Source of the DNA: Utricularia gibba
Taxonomy: Eukaryota; Streptophyta; Magnoliopsida; Lamiales; Lentibulariaceae
DNA: 64,000 nt
Direction: 5' to 3'
NCBI GenBank assembly: GCA_002189035.1
Contig: CM007991.1
Coordinates: forward strand, 4,030,001 to 4,094,000
Position numbers and translations under genes: made by a program. Of this stretch, positions 35,254-46,041 are shown in pieces (position 1 is the stretch's first letter; each line of letters starts with the position of its first letter). Below the pieces are notes generated by a model, which made no database searches, was not told the origin of the DNA, and was given only the letters and a program-made list of their open reading frames with translations.

Positions 35254-37069
35254 ATGAATCTCTTTTCAAAGCCTCAATTTATTGAGCCTGACCAGCCAGG
35301 GTCATATGTAAAGAAGCCTGAACTGGCTGGGTCCTCATCTGGGTGTTCAGTAGAAGACGGGAAAGTGGTGATCGTAGTGGATAATGAGGCTGGTGAAGAA
35401 ACTCCCTTGATTGGAATTGGGGAGTGCCGAATTTGTCAGGAGGAAGATTCCCTCAAGAATTTGGAAAGCCCCTGTGCGTGCAGTGGGAGTCTTAAGGTAG
35501 CATCTTGTTTTTATGCATACAGTGTTTATTCGAGCATTCCATTTTTATGTTTCAGTGTTTGTACTTTTCTGGATGTTATATGCTTATCGTGTTTTTGATA
35601 ATTGTTATATACTTAGCGTTTTTGTTTTCTGAATTCTTTGTATGCGTCCTGTTCTTTTTCTGACTGATGTATATTTCCTTTTCTCCCAGAATCAAAAGCT
35701 TCTTCTCTCTTAATTTCATAATGAAAAGTATAAATTTATAATCTATCTGAAGCCCATATTGTTGTCTTTAAATTTTCTCTGCTCATCCAATTTCTGATAC
35801 ATATTGTTTCACAGTATGCTCATAGAAAATGTGTTCAGCACTGGTGCAACGAGAAGGGTGACATTACTTGTGAAATTTGTCATCAGGTACAGTCATTCAG
35901 CTTTTGTTTAAGCGTCCTGATTTCTGATCCTCTTGCTTCTTATGGAAGGTTATTATGCCTCTAACTTTTTCGTGGCCTTTGTTGATCATTTTACGAAAAC
36001 TGATGTCGTTCATGTTGTGCCAAGGAATTTCCGTTATGATCTTTCTGAAGTTTTTTTACTCCTTGTTTACATAGTAAAATATGCAAAATATCATCGAATG
36101 CAGTGCACCACTTGTTTGACCTTAACATTATTTTGACGTGTAGGTATATCAGCCTGGTTATACTGCTCCTCCACGCCCCCCTTCTGATGAAACAAACATA
36201 GATATTGGGTGAATTAATATGTCTTATTTATGTATTTTGTTTGTGAGTGTGTGTGTGTCTAAGCTTCTGTGTTTTATGATATATTTGACCTCTAGCGTCA
36301 GACCTATAGATTCCTTCCCTTTCTGCTTCCAGGGGAGTATGGCAGATTTCTGGTACCCCATTGGATATGAATGATCCCCGTGTTCTTGCAATTGCTGATG
36401 CCGAAAGACATTTATTTGAGGCTGACTATGATGATTATAATGGTAGCAGTAGCAGTGGTGCCGCATTTTGCCGTTCAGCTGCCCTTATTGTAAGTTATTT
36501 TTCCTGCATATTGAGGATTTCGTTGTTCTGTTGCTCTGGATATAGGTTTCTTTTGAATTTGCAAGTAATGTTATTTTTTTTCTTAGTTGATGGCTCTCCT
36601 GCTAATGAGGCAAGCAGTATCCATCACAGATGATGGAGATACAGAAGGGGAAGATGGTGCTGCAACGTTCTTATCAGTAAGTGATCAACCAACCGTTTCA
36701 TTGCTTTCTTATCTCTTCACTTGCATGAACTCGCTTTATTCCTTTACGACACAGCTATTCTTGCTTCGAGTTGTTGGCTTTCTTTTGCCTTGCTACATCA
36801 TGATGTGGGCCATTAGTATCTTACAGCGCCGAAGGCAAAGACAGGTACTTGTGAATTCTAGTCAAAATTGCCTATGAGCCATCAGGATGATGCCTATTCT
36901 TTTGCAACAGGAGGCAGCAGCACTGGCGGCCACGCAGTTTGCAATTGTTGTTCAATCTGCACAAACCCGAGGCCTTCTTGTTGCCTCATCTGCCCCAGCA
37001 GTAACTCCTCTGGCCACTCCTACGCATGCCACTTCCTCTCAAGTGCCTCCTCAGCTGGAAAATGCTTGA
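35254..37069 (+). CDS. RING-CH (MARCH-type) membrane E3 ubiquitin ligase
   Basis: Membrane-anchored ubiquitin ligase candidate of 291 residues. Exons: 35254-35496, 35815-35886, 36144-36208, 36333-36489, 36587-36676, 36755-36844, 36911-37069 (876 nt). The C4HC3 RING-CH domain spans exons 1 and 2: ECRICQEEDSLKNLESPCAC, then HRKCVQHWCNEKGDITCEIC. YQPGYTAPP follows, as in the plant family. Two hydrophobic helices come from exons 4-5 (SAALILMALLLMRQAV) and exon 6 (LFLLRVVGFLLPCYIMMWAISIL). The tail is Ala/Thr/Pro-rich. This layout matches plant proteins such as At1g14260 (from memory). The start at 35254 is the first ATG before the conserved part. Substrates are unknown. Confidence 0.92.
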
Positions 37070-37970
37070 TCCACGTTCGTGATCAGAATCTCATATCCAA
37101 GGACCACCTAGTCCAAAAGTTAGTAGCCGAATCAAATGTTTGCAGTGAGTGCCGTCATTCCCTAACGTTCAGAACGTCACCATGTGATAATATGTATGTA
37201 TATATACTCTGGCGGACCTCACCCTGGTGGGCACTGTCAACTAATTTTACATTATGTATCATTGCTAAGATACCAGGGATCAGGAGCTGCTGTGTACCCA
37301 TGTGATTCTTGTACCCTTACCGTTGTTAACTCATCTTCTTTCTTATTTTTCTCTTGGCGAAGCATCATGTTCTTGATCCGTTTGTACTCTTTGGTTTGAC
37401 TAGCAGCTAACTAGAAACGCGGTGGTCAACCCTATGAGTTTGCATTACTGGTGTGACAAAATCAAAACCATTTAATTTTGTTTCAGGATATGACTCGGCT
37501 GTTTGCAGCTGCCTGTTTTCAATTATCATCTTGATGGGATAAGGAAGAAGAGGGTATACGTGTGCTGCATATCACCATCCATGCACAGGGTTACTGATAA
37601 ACCGGGAATGGGATCTTGTTTCTTATGACTGGTTGTGATTCCTGCCATGTGAAATGGTTGAACAGACCATCAGCTTGCGATATTCTCTTCGATAAAGCCA
37701 TATTTTTGCATATCTGCACATGCACTCTACGCCACACAAGCTGCATGAGCACCGAAAACTCACTTCCAAAATGCTGATCAGATTTGGACCGCCCCACAAT
37801 CTCTGTCTTTGATACTGTAGAGTACGGACGCACGCTATGGACCACTCCGTTGGGGATCCATAAAGGTCATTGTTGAATCAAGAAAGCTTTGAAGCGTCCG
37901 AGTGTGAACGTGAAGTCATTGTCTGAACTCTTGTTCTCTTCTTTTTGTTCCCTCCCTGCAACAAAAAAAA
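37070..37970. other. 3' flank of RING-CH gene and PKS promoter region
   Basis: No coding frame was recognised. 37070-37500 is probably RING-CH 3' UTR, and the pyrimidine-rich stretch just before 37971 is the PKS leader. Confidence 0.4.
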
Positions 37971-39158
37971 ATGTTGACACCTGTTGTTTCCCCACGTTGT
38001 CCAACCCCCAAGAGAAGCGCTCAAAACAGCACCGTGGTTTCTCCGTTAACTGATGGGGAAGAAGAGAGCAAGAGATGCGACCAGGAGCTCGACATTTTCG
38101 ATGCCGAGAGGTACTTCAAAGAGGATCTGAATCCTGCTGCTGCTGTTCCTGATATTGGTGGTGGTGGTTTTGATTGTCGGAAGAGATTATCGCCATCCCT
38201 TCTTGCCAACAAAAGAAAGCTGCTGCCTTCGATATCCGGCGCCAGCGTTTCTTCAGGATCAAGTATCAATAGCAGGAGCATTTTGCTTCATACAAGAAAA
38301 TCAGACAGGAAGACGATCGTTGACTCCGCCGCCGTGATTTTCGGAAGATGTTGCTGTACAGGTGAGACGCTTCTGTCTCCTTTAAACTTGGGTTGGTCAA
38401 AATGGAAAACGACGGATTCGATCTTGTCCAAAGCCACAGTTCTATACAACGTCAGTAAGTCATTTTCGTTGGTGGATGCGCAGGCACGAATTCTGTTGAG
38501 ACTTTGACCGGAAAGTCCAGTAAGGGATCGGGGACGAAAACCCATGTCGACTGTTTAAGCAGCAAGATGGAATACAGATTTCAAGACCCGAAGTTGAGAA
38601 TGAACTCCTGCCGCTATTTCAGCTTCCCAACTCAGAATCCCACCACCGGAAATCAAGCAGACTGCGTGGGGATACGCCGGAAAATACGGTCTCATGTTCC
38701 AGAGCATGAGAAGAAACCTGCAATCTCCGCGGGGAGAGTGAAAGTGATTCGAGTTCCGATTTATTCGAAATTGATATCCTTTCCACTGGGAACGGATTCT
38801 CAACGCCCCGGAACTGTTACGCGCCCAGTGAAGCGAGTATACAGTGGAGTATCATCACCGCAAGCGCCGCGGAGATCTCCGTCGCATCGGACTCCGACAA
38901 GCTTACACACAAACCAGGATTCAAGCCGACGGCCAAGCCCGGAGGACCAAAAAGCTTTCTTTCAGGTTCGTCACCTCAAGCAACTTTAACAAGGTTTAGA
39001 AGACAGAGACTCATGCTTATTAACTTTCAGGCTGCAAGAGTGACAAAGCAGTTGGGGTTGTCGAAGACGCACACAAAGAGCAGTCTTTGAGAAAGTCACG
39101 AGAAGAGAAGCAACACCACACGCAGAAGCACAATCCTTCGGTGCATTACACAATATGA
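37971..39158 (+). pseudogene. PKS: PHYTOCHROME KINASE SUBSTRATE family protein, frameshifted
   Basis: Plasma-membrane-associated plant signalling protein of the PKS1-4 family, which acts with phytochromes and phototropins in phototropism, leaf positioning and hypocotyl growth. Exons: 37971-38361, 38484-38965, 39031-39158. Family blocks in order: LDIFDAERYF, SGSSINSRSILL, FGRCCCTGTNS, SDLFEIDIL, a PSEASIQWSIITASAA block and FLSGCKSDKAV near the end. The last blocks are in a different frame from the first ones. The total is 1001 nt, and one extra G in the G4 run at 38731-38734 gives 334 codons (333 residues) and joins AISAG to ESESDSSSDLFEI. Without it, translation continues in the wrong frame into the intron. 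From memory, PKS2 and SBH2 are near neighbours in Arabidopsis, as PKS and SBH are here. Confidence 0.87.
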
Positions 39159-39552
39159 TTCTGTGACAATTCTGCTCATGGATTCATTTTCATTTGTTTC
39201 TGAAGTATATCATCGAGGTTATAGTATCAAAACTGACCTGAAAACCGAACCAGAAACCAACCACAGAACACTCTCAATGTTTACCATCAGGAAGAATCCA
39301 AAATCAATAACAGATAACTTGAAAAACAACAGTAAGCACAGGGTATTGCATCTCAGAGCTCACGAACAAAGTAGAGAGGGGGGATAAGGTGTTCCAAAAA
39401 AAGTGTGGGTCTGAATTTCAGGCTGCAAACTCGAATCTAGTATACAACAATACGCCACAAGGAAACATCTTGATATTTACAACTCATCAATCTCCGCATG
39501 AAGCCGAGTTAGGAATGTAAAGGCAAAACCTTTTGTTCATGAGTACTATCAA
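39159..39552. other. Spacer between convergent PKS and SBH genes
   Basis: Short spacer, probably holding the 3' UTRs of the two convergent genes. Nothing else was recognised. Confidence 0.4.
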
Positions 39553-40539
39553 TCAGTCTTCTTTCGCGCAGTCCAGACCAGGTCGTGCTTCTAGACCGCC
39601 TTCGCTTCTTTTCTCGACTGTGTAAGGCATGTGTGTACCAAGAAACTTATCCCACATCACAAAGAAGGGCTGGGAAAAATTATACTTGCTGCCATAGAGC
39701 TGATGGTGGATGTCATGATAGGCTGCATTGTTTGCGAAGAAGATTTGGAAAAGGTTGCCGGGAAGCCACATTCCGCAGTGATCATCCACTGTCTTCAAGG
39801 TTGCAAAGGAGAAGAAGAAAATAGAAGCATGAGAGGACATGCCTGAAACCAGGAAGGCCAAAGCGCCACCCAAAGTGTCAAGAAGCACACCCTCCAAGGG
39901 ATGATTATACAAAGCTCCATAAGCATATGGAACAATAAGCCGATGATGGTGAGAATGGATATGCTTGTACAAGAACTTGTTATGATGCATATAACGGTGC
40001 ACGAAATACTGCCATGTGTCGAGAACCATCATCGCAACAGCGAATTGTCTAGCAAGAGCAAGCATGGAAGCATCATGATCCTGTGCAGATGGACGGGTAC
40101 TCCCTGTGACCTGGATACGCAAGGCTTGAGTTGCTAATGATCGCAGAAACCCTCCCAACCAATCCCTTACAACCAAATAATCCATTCATTTCTCACATAC
40201 CCAAAAGCAAAATTTGAAACTTTATTATTAAAGAACCAATTTTTTTTTTTAATTGTGCGCCGCCAAAGTAAACAAAAGGAGAAGGAAAAAAGCACGAATC
40301 ACCTGAAACAGAACGGTGGCGACCGCAGCTTGAACAGCTTGCTGAAAGAGAACACCTATGACGACGTCTTTTTTAGGAACCAAATTCTTTTCATCTTCTT
40401 CCCTTTTTGTGTGGAGCCTGTACTCATCGAAGGACCCGGCGATAACATAGAGCCCGGAATAAACCCAATACAAGACTATAGGGGAGAATGTCCCCAACAA
40501 TTCATCAGAAAGTTGCATCCCTCCAAGCAGTATTCCCAT
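39553..40539 (-). CDS. SBH: Sphingoid-base (sphinganine) C4-hydroxylase
   Basis: ER membrane di-iron oxygenase that adds the C4 hydroxyl to sphinganine, making phytosphingosine-type bases for plant ceramides. Two exons on the minus strand: 40303-40539 and 39553-40110 (795 nt, 264 residues). The fatty-acid-hydroxylase histidine boxes are complete: HRYMHH (117-122), HIHSHHH (129-135) and HDIHH (211-215), with DDHCG at 188-192. The start region has transmembrane helices, beginning with LLGTFSPIVLYWVYSGLYVI. The exon junction joins VLFQ to VTGS. An alternative start lies seven codons downstream (MQLSDELLG), which aligns better with the usual family start. A TATATAAGG-like sequence near 40623-40632 on the minus strand may be its TATA box. 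Closely resembles Arabidopsis SBH1/SBH2. Confidence 0.94.
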
Positions 40540-40666
40540 TCTAGGCTTGCTACCTTATTGATAAACCTAACACCAAGACCCTAGTGAGTGGTATCGCGGG
40601 TGTGAAAAATCCAGCGGCGGAGCCTTATATGGTTTTATATTACAACATAGGAACAAATATCACCAA

Positions 40667-40738
40667 ATCAGAGTGGCGCAGCGGAAGCGTGGTGGGCCCA
40701 TAACCCACAGGTCCCAGGATCGAAACCTGGCTCTGATA
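40667..40738 (+). tRNA. Initiator tRNA-Met (anticodon CAU)
   Basis: 72-nt tRNA that folds cleanly: acceptor ATCAGAG pairs with CTCTGAT; the anticodon arm is GTGGG-CCCATAA-CCCAC with CAT; the T arm holds GATCGAAAC. The sequence starts with A1 and carries the AUCGAAA T-loop of eukaryotic initiator tRNA rather than TTCGA, and it has no intron. A CAA-rich stretch (AACAAATATCACCAAATC) lies just upstream and a T-run follows near 40764, as expected for Pol III. It is divergent from the SBH gene. Confidence 0.95.
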
Positions 40739-43624
40739 GACTCAGCAGCGGCTTCCACATCGCCTTTTGTTTTTAAAACCCCTTTTCACATGAAATGAAG
40801 ATAAGGATTGGGGAGGTGAGAGACTGATTTGTAATGAAAGAAAAGAATCAGACACCTGGAAATAAAGTAACTCTTGACACTTTAATACAAGATTTAGAAT
40901 CTTCAACAACTCTTGTGTGCGAAATCCTTATAACACTAATATAAAATTGATATTTCATTTATTAAATCAGTGACCCAATCTCACATGCTTAGGAAGGGTC
41001 ATCATGTGATCTTGAACTCTCACCAAATGACAAATGCAAGGAAACAAAACTTGAAAATCTTTTGAATTCTCAAGAATCAAGATCAAACATTTTCACATAA
41101 AATACTTAGATTCAACTTAAATTCTAGATTTTCAAAGTAATTGATAAATAAAATAGATAATCTTATGAAAAACCTATGAAGTTCAGGATAAATTTAAACA
41201 TTTACAAAAATGATCATTCATATAATATCTCTTACACATTAAGTTAAAATATTTATACTGCAAATGACCACTTTTCTTGTATGATATTTGACACATGATT
41301 AGATTTCTAATTCATCTCAAATGGGGTGATTTGAGGGTTAGTTAGAAAAATGGACATGTGTACACTTTACCTCACACACTAAGTTAAAAAATTTACACTT
41401 TGATCGTTTTTCTCACACAATATATGATACATAAATAGATTTCTAATTTATTCATGATTGGATGAAAGAATTCTATTGTTGTTGCTTAGGTTTCAATTTT
41501 GGTTGTTTGTAAAGCGAAAATAATAGATGAAGACTTTTTATGTGAAAACTATCATAACGGAAAATCATGGAGCTGGAGAAGCTTACTGGAGAAAATGATT
41601 CATTAAGATGAATAAAGAAAAATACACGATATGTATTGAATGTAGAATATTTTTCTCTTAAATTGTACTCCTATTTATATAGATGTCTCAGCTAATCGAT
41701 TCTAACATAATCAAGAATTTTCTACATTTGGTAGAATTTGCTTGATCTTGTTTATGGTACTACCTGATAAAATTTTATGTATTTAATCTAATTATTATTA
41801 AATTATATTCTTAACCCAAACAAAACACTACAACACATTTAATGTGGTTTACCTCACGAATTCTATAATAACCCAAGGTTACGATAGCAAACCGAGGCTA
41901 ATCCACAAAAACCTATAGATTTTATAACAAATACTTAATCATTAGGTTTTACAAGCATCTAACAGAAGAGTGGAGCTAAAGCATATATAAACACTTGAAA
42001 GATTAAAAGAAACAACCCAATTTGAAAACTTATCCAAGAATTCCAAAAACACGTGGGTAGATGCATGATTGTTGTCAAGATTCTTCTTCTTGTTCACTAG
42101 AGTTGAGGTATCTAGCTTGGAAGAAAAGTGTGATGTGCAAACCAAATATGTGTATCCCTACTTCTTGTGTCCCAAATATGAATCACATGAAGAAGACAAT
42201 AAAATGAGCTTATTATATTTTTAACAAATAAACCATGGCCCAAACACATATTATTTAATCGAAAAACTTAAGTGCTACATTTCACACTATCGACAAATAA
42301 CCATTTGCTGCTCTGAATTTTTACAAGTTGACAGCCTTTCAGACTATTTGATTGTAGCTACAAGCCGATACTATCTCTTTATTGTCCCCTTCTTGATGAA
42401 TCCTAAAGACTCCTTCCAATCCGTTTAAATTGTCGATTTATTATTCCGGCTTTTTCAATTTTACTTCAGAGTTTCATGACTTGGAATCATATTTTGTCTT
42501 TTTGCTTTCTCCACGCTACATATCAATTTTCGGCATCATCATTTGTATTTTTCTTGTTCCATGTTGATAGGGGATAAATCGGATCAAGATAACCGGCCTC
42601 TGAAAAGTGATCAAAAGGTACCCTGACGGACTGGTTCAAGGTAACGAACCGATACATATCAAAGATTTTCCAGCAGCGGCCGTTTTGGACAATCTGAAAA
42701 GTAGTCGAATTACGGCGATGGCAGAGCAGTCGGCGGTTATCCGAAAACAGAGCCACAGTCCAAGCAGCAGGCATAGAAAGCAACCGACATCTACAAAGTT
42801 CAGGATTCAATCAGACCGACCTCTCCTATAAACGTAGTAAATTCTAAAGAGGAAAGTATTGGACTCCGAGTCCTCTAACCTATATCTTCCCCTCATTCTC
42901 ATATAGTGAAGTCATTTTTTGGTGAGCTCCGATAGCTTCGTGGTTTTCCTGTTTTTTGATGGTTTCCACGTAAAAAATCCCAATTTACCTTTATTTTTGT
43001 TAACCGCACCTAGTAAAACACTTAAACAATAACCAAATACAACGCATCCCGCCATCTCCATAAATCGAAAATCACCCCATGTCTGAATTCCGATTCACAA
43101 CTGCAACACATGTAAAGGAGTGTGGCTACTAGTAAATCAAAGAAGTGGAAAGAGATAATGGAATAACTTCACTTCATACACTCATCTATTCTATTTTTAG
43201 TTGTAGCTTTGATTTCTAATTTGAATGTGGATAGGAATAAAAGCACATAAGATCTTGAGAAAGTATGGGTGATGCACAAAGTTGTTTTGAGGACACTATG
43301 TGTCTAGCAGGTACGAAATTATGCACGTGAAGGGCTATTACTAGTCAACAAAGGCTACATCACTATGATGAGGATGCTTGTCTAAAGTGCTGAAAGTTGT
43401 GGGTCAATAAGATAACTCTACATTAATAAGTACGGTTGATAAGATGCAAGAAATATGTGACTATAAATGACCATCTCTAATACCCTTCACGAGGTGTGGT
43501 GTGGTGTGAACATAGAGAAGAGTTGGTGAAATTCTGTCTGAGAGCATGAAGGAGATGATTTGTTGCTATATAGAAGTTCTATTCGTAACTTCATGTTGTA
43601 TATCATTAATCTGTTTAACATTTA
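40739..43624. other. Intergenic spacer, no recognised gene
   Basis: Mostly AT-rich with mid-GC patches near 42550-42840. Two minus-strand frames (41942-42145 and 42523-42810) have no motif. Some of this may be old retroelement sequence, but I see no reverse transcriptase, integrase or long terminal repeat. Confidence 0.4.
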
Positions 43625-43947
43625 GGGGCTGTTTGGTAGGGATGTTTAGCTTGGTTTATTATATTTGGTTTAATATAATCCATGTTTGGTAGAAGAGTTT
43701 AATTTAAATCCAAGTTTAAACTAAACACTATTTTTTTGGGCTTCTTGGGTTTAAATTAAACCCACACTCTTGATATGTTTAAAATAAACTGGATATTTAC
43801 TACTAAATAATTCACATTATGAAATCAAGTTTTAAATAAACACCATTACCAAACTAGTTTTTATTTAAAGAGGGATAATTTTAAACACAATTCTAAACCT
43901 TAATAATTCTAACCTCTATTATTTCAAACCTGCTACCAAACATGTAC
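43625..43947. mobile_element. PIF/Harbinger-like MITE (323 bp)
   Basis: The left end is GGGGCTGTTTGG and the reverse complement of the right end is GTACATGTTTGG, with further similarity inward (TAG). Both ends are flanked by TTA (43622-43624 and 43948-43950), the 3-bp target duplication of PIF/Harbinger elements. The interior is AT-rich with AATTTAAA-type inverted tracts and no coding capacity. Confidence 0.7.
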
Positions 43948-44890
43948 TTAGAGTGTTGTACTTCTGTTAAAAACTTATATTAAATTTCATTGCTTGAAGT
44001 TTTCAAACCCAGGAGGTTTCCCAATTTTCTGGGTTTTACCTGGTAAATCTTGTTCTTATTTTTACTTTATAATTTCCATATTTCCAACAAGTTGGGTTTG
44101 AATTGTTTTGTTCTTTTTTAATGTTTTTTCACTTTATATTAGACATCCCGTTTTGTGATTAAAGAAGAGATAAAATATCTTAAAATTTCACTAAACACTT
44201 ACGATCTAAAGGAAATATCAAGGGAGTAGCATAACAAAATAAGTGATTGTTTTGAAAGACAAGATTTCAAAAGAAGCATTTGGAAAAATCAATCAAAAGG
44301 ATCAAGTATTATGTTATAAAAAGACTATGTAAGAGAAGATAAAATTCATCTAAAATACATCACCTCTTAAAAACAGATACGATTAATTCTTTAACTAAGC
44401 TTCTACAATCAAAGGCCTCATGTGACCTCTTGATAATTTGTTTTTTAAAAATATTTAATGATTTTTTTTAAAAAAATACTCCATAAAAAAGATAGTGACC
44501 CCTTAATAGTTAGCCGTTAGATTTGCTGGAAGAACATCATGTAATTAATGCATATCTTCTTTTTTCTTGAAGAATTGAAAGTTTCTCTTCTCCAAATTTA
44601 CAAATTCTTACATTGGCGAAGTTCATCCACCATGTCCGGTTCTTATCAGGCGCATTGGCTCAATTTGTAGGATCCGCATGTTGCGTCCTTTTCTGGTTTC
44701 TTTTCTTTTTTTTTTCTCTACTGTTTTGAGGTTAATTTGTCAGGGTTGGGAGGCGAGCTCTGAATGCTCCTTCGTTCATGGCGAGAGTGAAGGAACCAGA
44801 AGGATGAAGAGTACGGCTTCTCGTGTCTCTTTCGCTGGGACTTGAATGGGAAATCTCAACGCACTGCTGGTTAAAAGCCTAATTAATTAA
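43948..44890. other. AT-rich spacer
   Basis: No gene recognised. From about 44640 the composition becomes mixed and is probably the 3' flank of the small acidic gene. Confidence 0.4.
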
Positions 44891-45277
44891 TTAATTTGCC
44901 TGAAAGAGATTAGCAGCGTCCTCCGCCGGCTCCCATGCTACATTCTCACACAAGGATTCGCCTGTTTCAACGGGAATCCCCAGCTCGTCATCCGAGGCTT
45001 CCAGAAGAAATTTCATCACCGACTCATCCTCGTTCTCTCCGCCGCCGCGGTCGCCGGAGTCACCTGGCACATTCTCTCTCTGAGGCGATGGAGATTCTTC
45101 GAGCTCGCGCTGGAAGCTCGCTAGGATGGCGGTTAGATCCTGATTTTCGTCGCCTTCTTCGTCGGCGTCGAGGAAATCGAGTATCGAGCAATCGAACGCC
45201 TTCTTCAGACGCTTTGGACTTGCGATTGCGTCCTCCTTGGACTCCTCTCGGCCGCGCTTCTGCTTGGTTTCCGCCAT
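44891..45277 (-). CDS. Small acidic protein of unknown function
   Basis: Intronless 128-residue frame starting MAETKQKRGREESKEDAIA and ending NLFQAN. A basic, nuclear-localisation-like stretch near residues 20-26 (SPKRLKKAF) is followed by a long Asp/Glu-rich body (DFLDADEEGDENQDL, EDESVMKFLLEASDDELGI). The charge pattern and short hydrophobic blocks suggest a disordered nuclear protein with interaction motifs. The ATG at 45277 is chosen; the upstream codons in frame begin at GTG only. I do not recognise the family. The GC-rich composition and consistent charge blocks argue that it is coding. Confidence 0.6.
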   Translation of the reverse strand: MAETKQKRGREESKEDAIASPKRLKKAFDCSILDFLDADEEGDENQDLTAILASFQRELEESPSPQRENVPGDSGDRGGGENEDESVMKFLLEASDDELGIPVETGESLCENVAWEPAEDAANLFQAN

Positions 45278-46041
45278 GGATGCGGAGGTCGACACGGGAG
45301 TTCAAATGAACCCAAACGACGCCGTGGGGATGCTCTCAAGGACTGACTCCACACTTGTTTTATATAGGAAGTGGCCGTACTGTTGGTTATTTTGGAAGCA
45401 CTCGTCCTGTATTAGTTACTATTTAGGAATATTTCCAATTTAATAAATTCATTTGTCTTCATTTCTGTAGGCTATTTTTCCAGAAAAATTAAATATAATA
45501 TTTATTGAAATAACGTGTTAGATATGGGGCGGATAGAATATTTTTGAGAATAGGTAAAGTAGGTGCATTAAAAGGCTTCCGGGGACCACAAGTATAATTT
45601 TTAAAACATGGATTGGCAGCGAAAATGAGATGAGGGGGCGGTAAACATAAATAATGGAAAGAAAAGGGGGGTGGGTGTGAACGAAATGAAATAACTGTGT
45701 GGCGTTAGGAATATAATAAATGGACGGTCAGGATGAGTCTGACTGGTGGTTGCGTCTGGTTGCGATCAACCCGTCATTGATGATGGGGGCTTTCGCACAC
45801 CTACCCATACATTTTTTCATTTCTTGTTTTTCACCACCACTAATTCGTTATTTTCACTCGCCCCCCTCTTCTTTTTAGAATTCATGAAACCGACCCTTCT
45901 CCATGGGAGTTCGACTGCTGCAATGTATACGGTTTTTGTCCCTAACCTGGCTGCTTTTATTGCATTTCGTTCTTTTGAAACGACACCAAAACCATTTGTA
46001 AGAATCCCTTCTTGTTATCCATCATCAGCTGAGTGCATGGA
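45278..46041. other. Spacer between the acidic-protein and kelch genes
   Basis: Promoter side of the acidic-protein gene and 3' flank of the kelch gene. An open frame at 45746-46204 on the plus strand is mainly the antisense shadow of the kelch gene end. Confidence 0.4.

Noticed and set aside
42523-42810. Possible retroelement gag fragment
   Set aside because: No zinc knuckle, protease, integrase or reverse transcriptase block nearby and no long terminal repeats seen.
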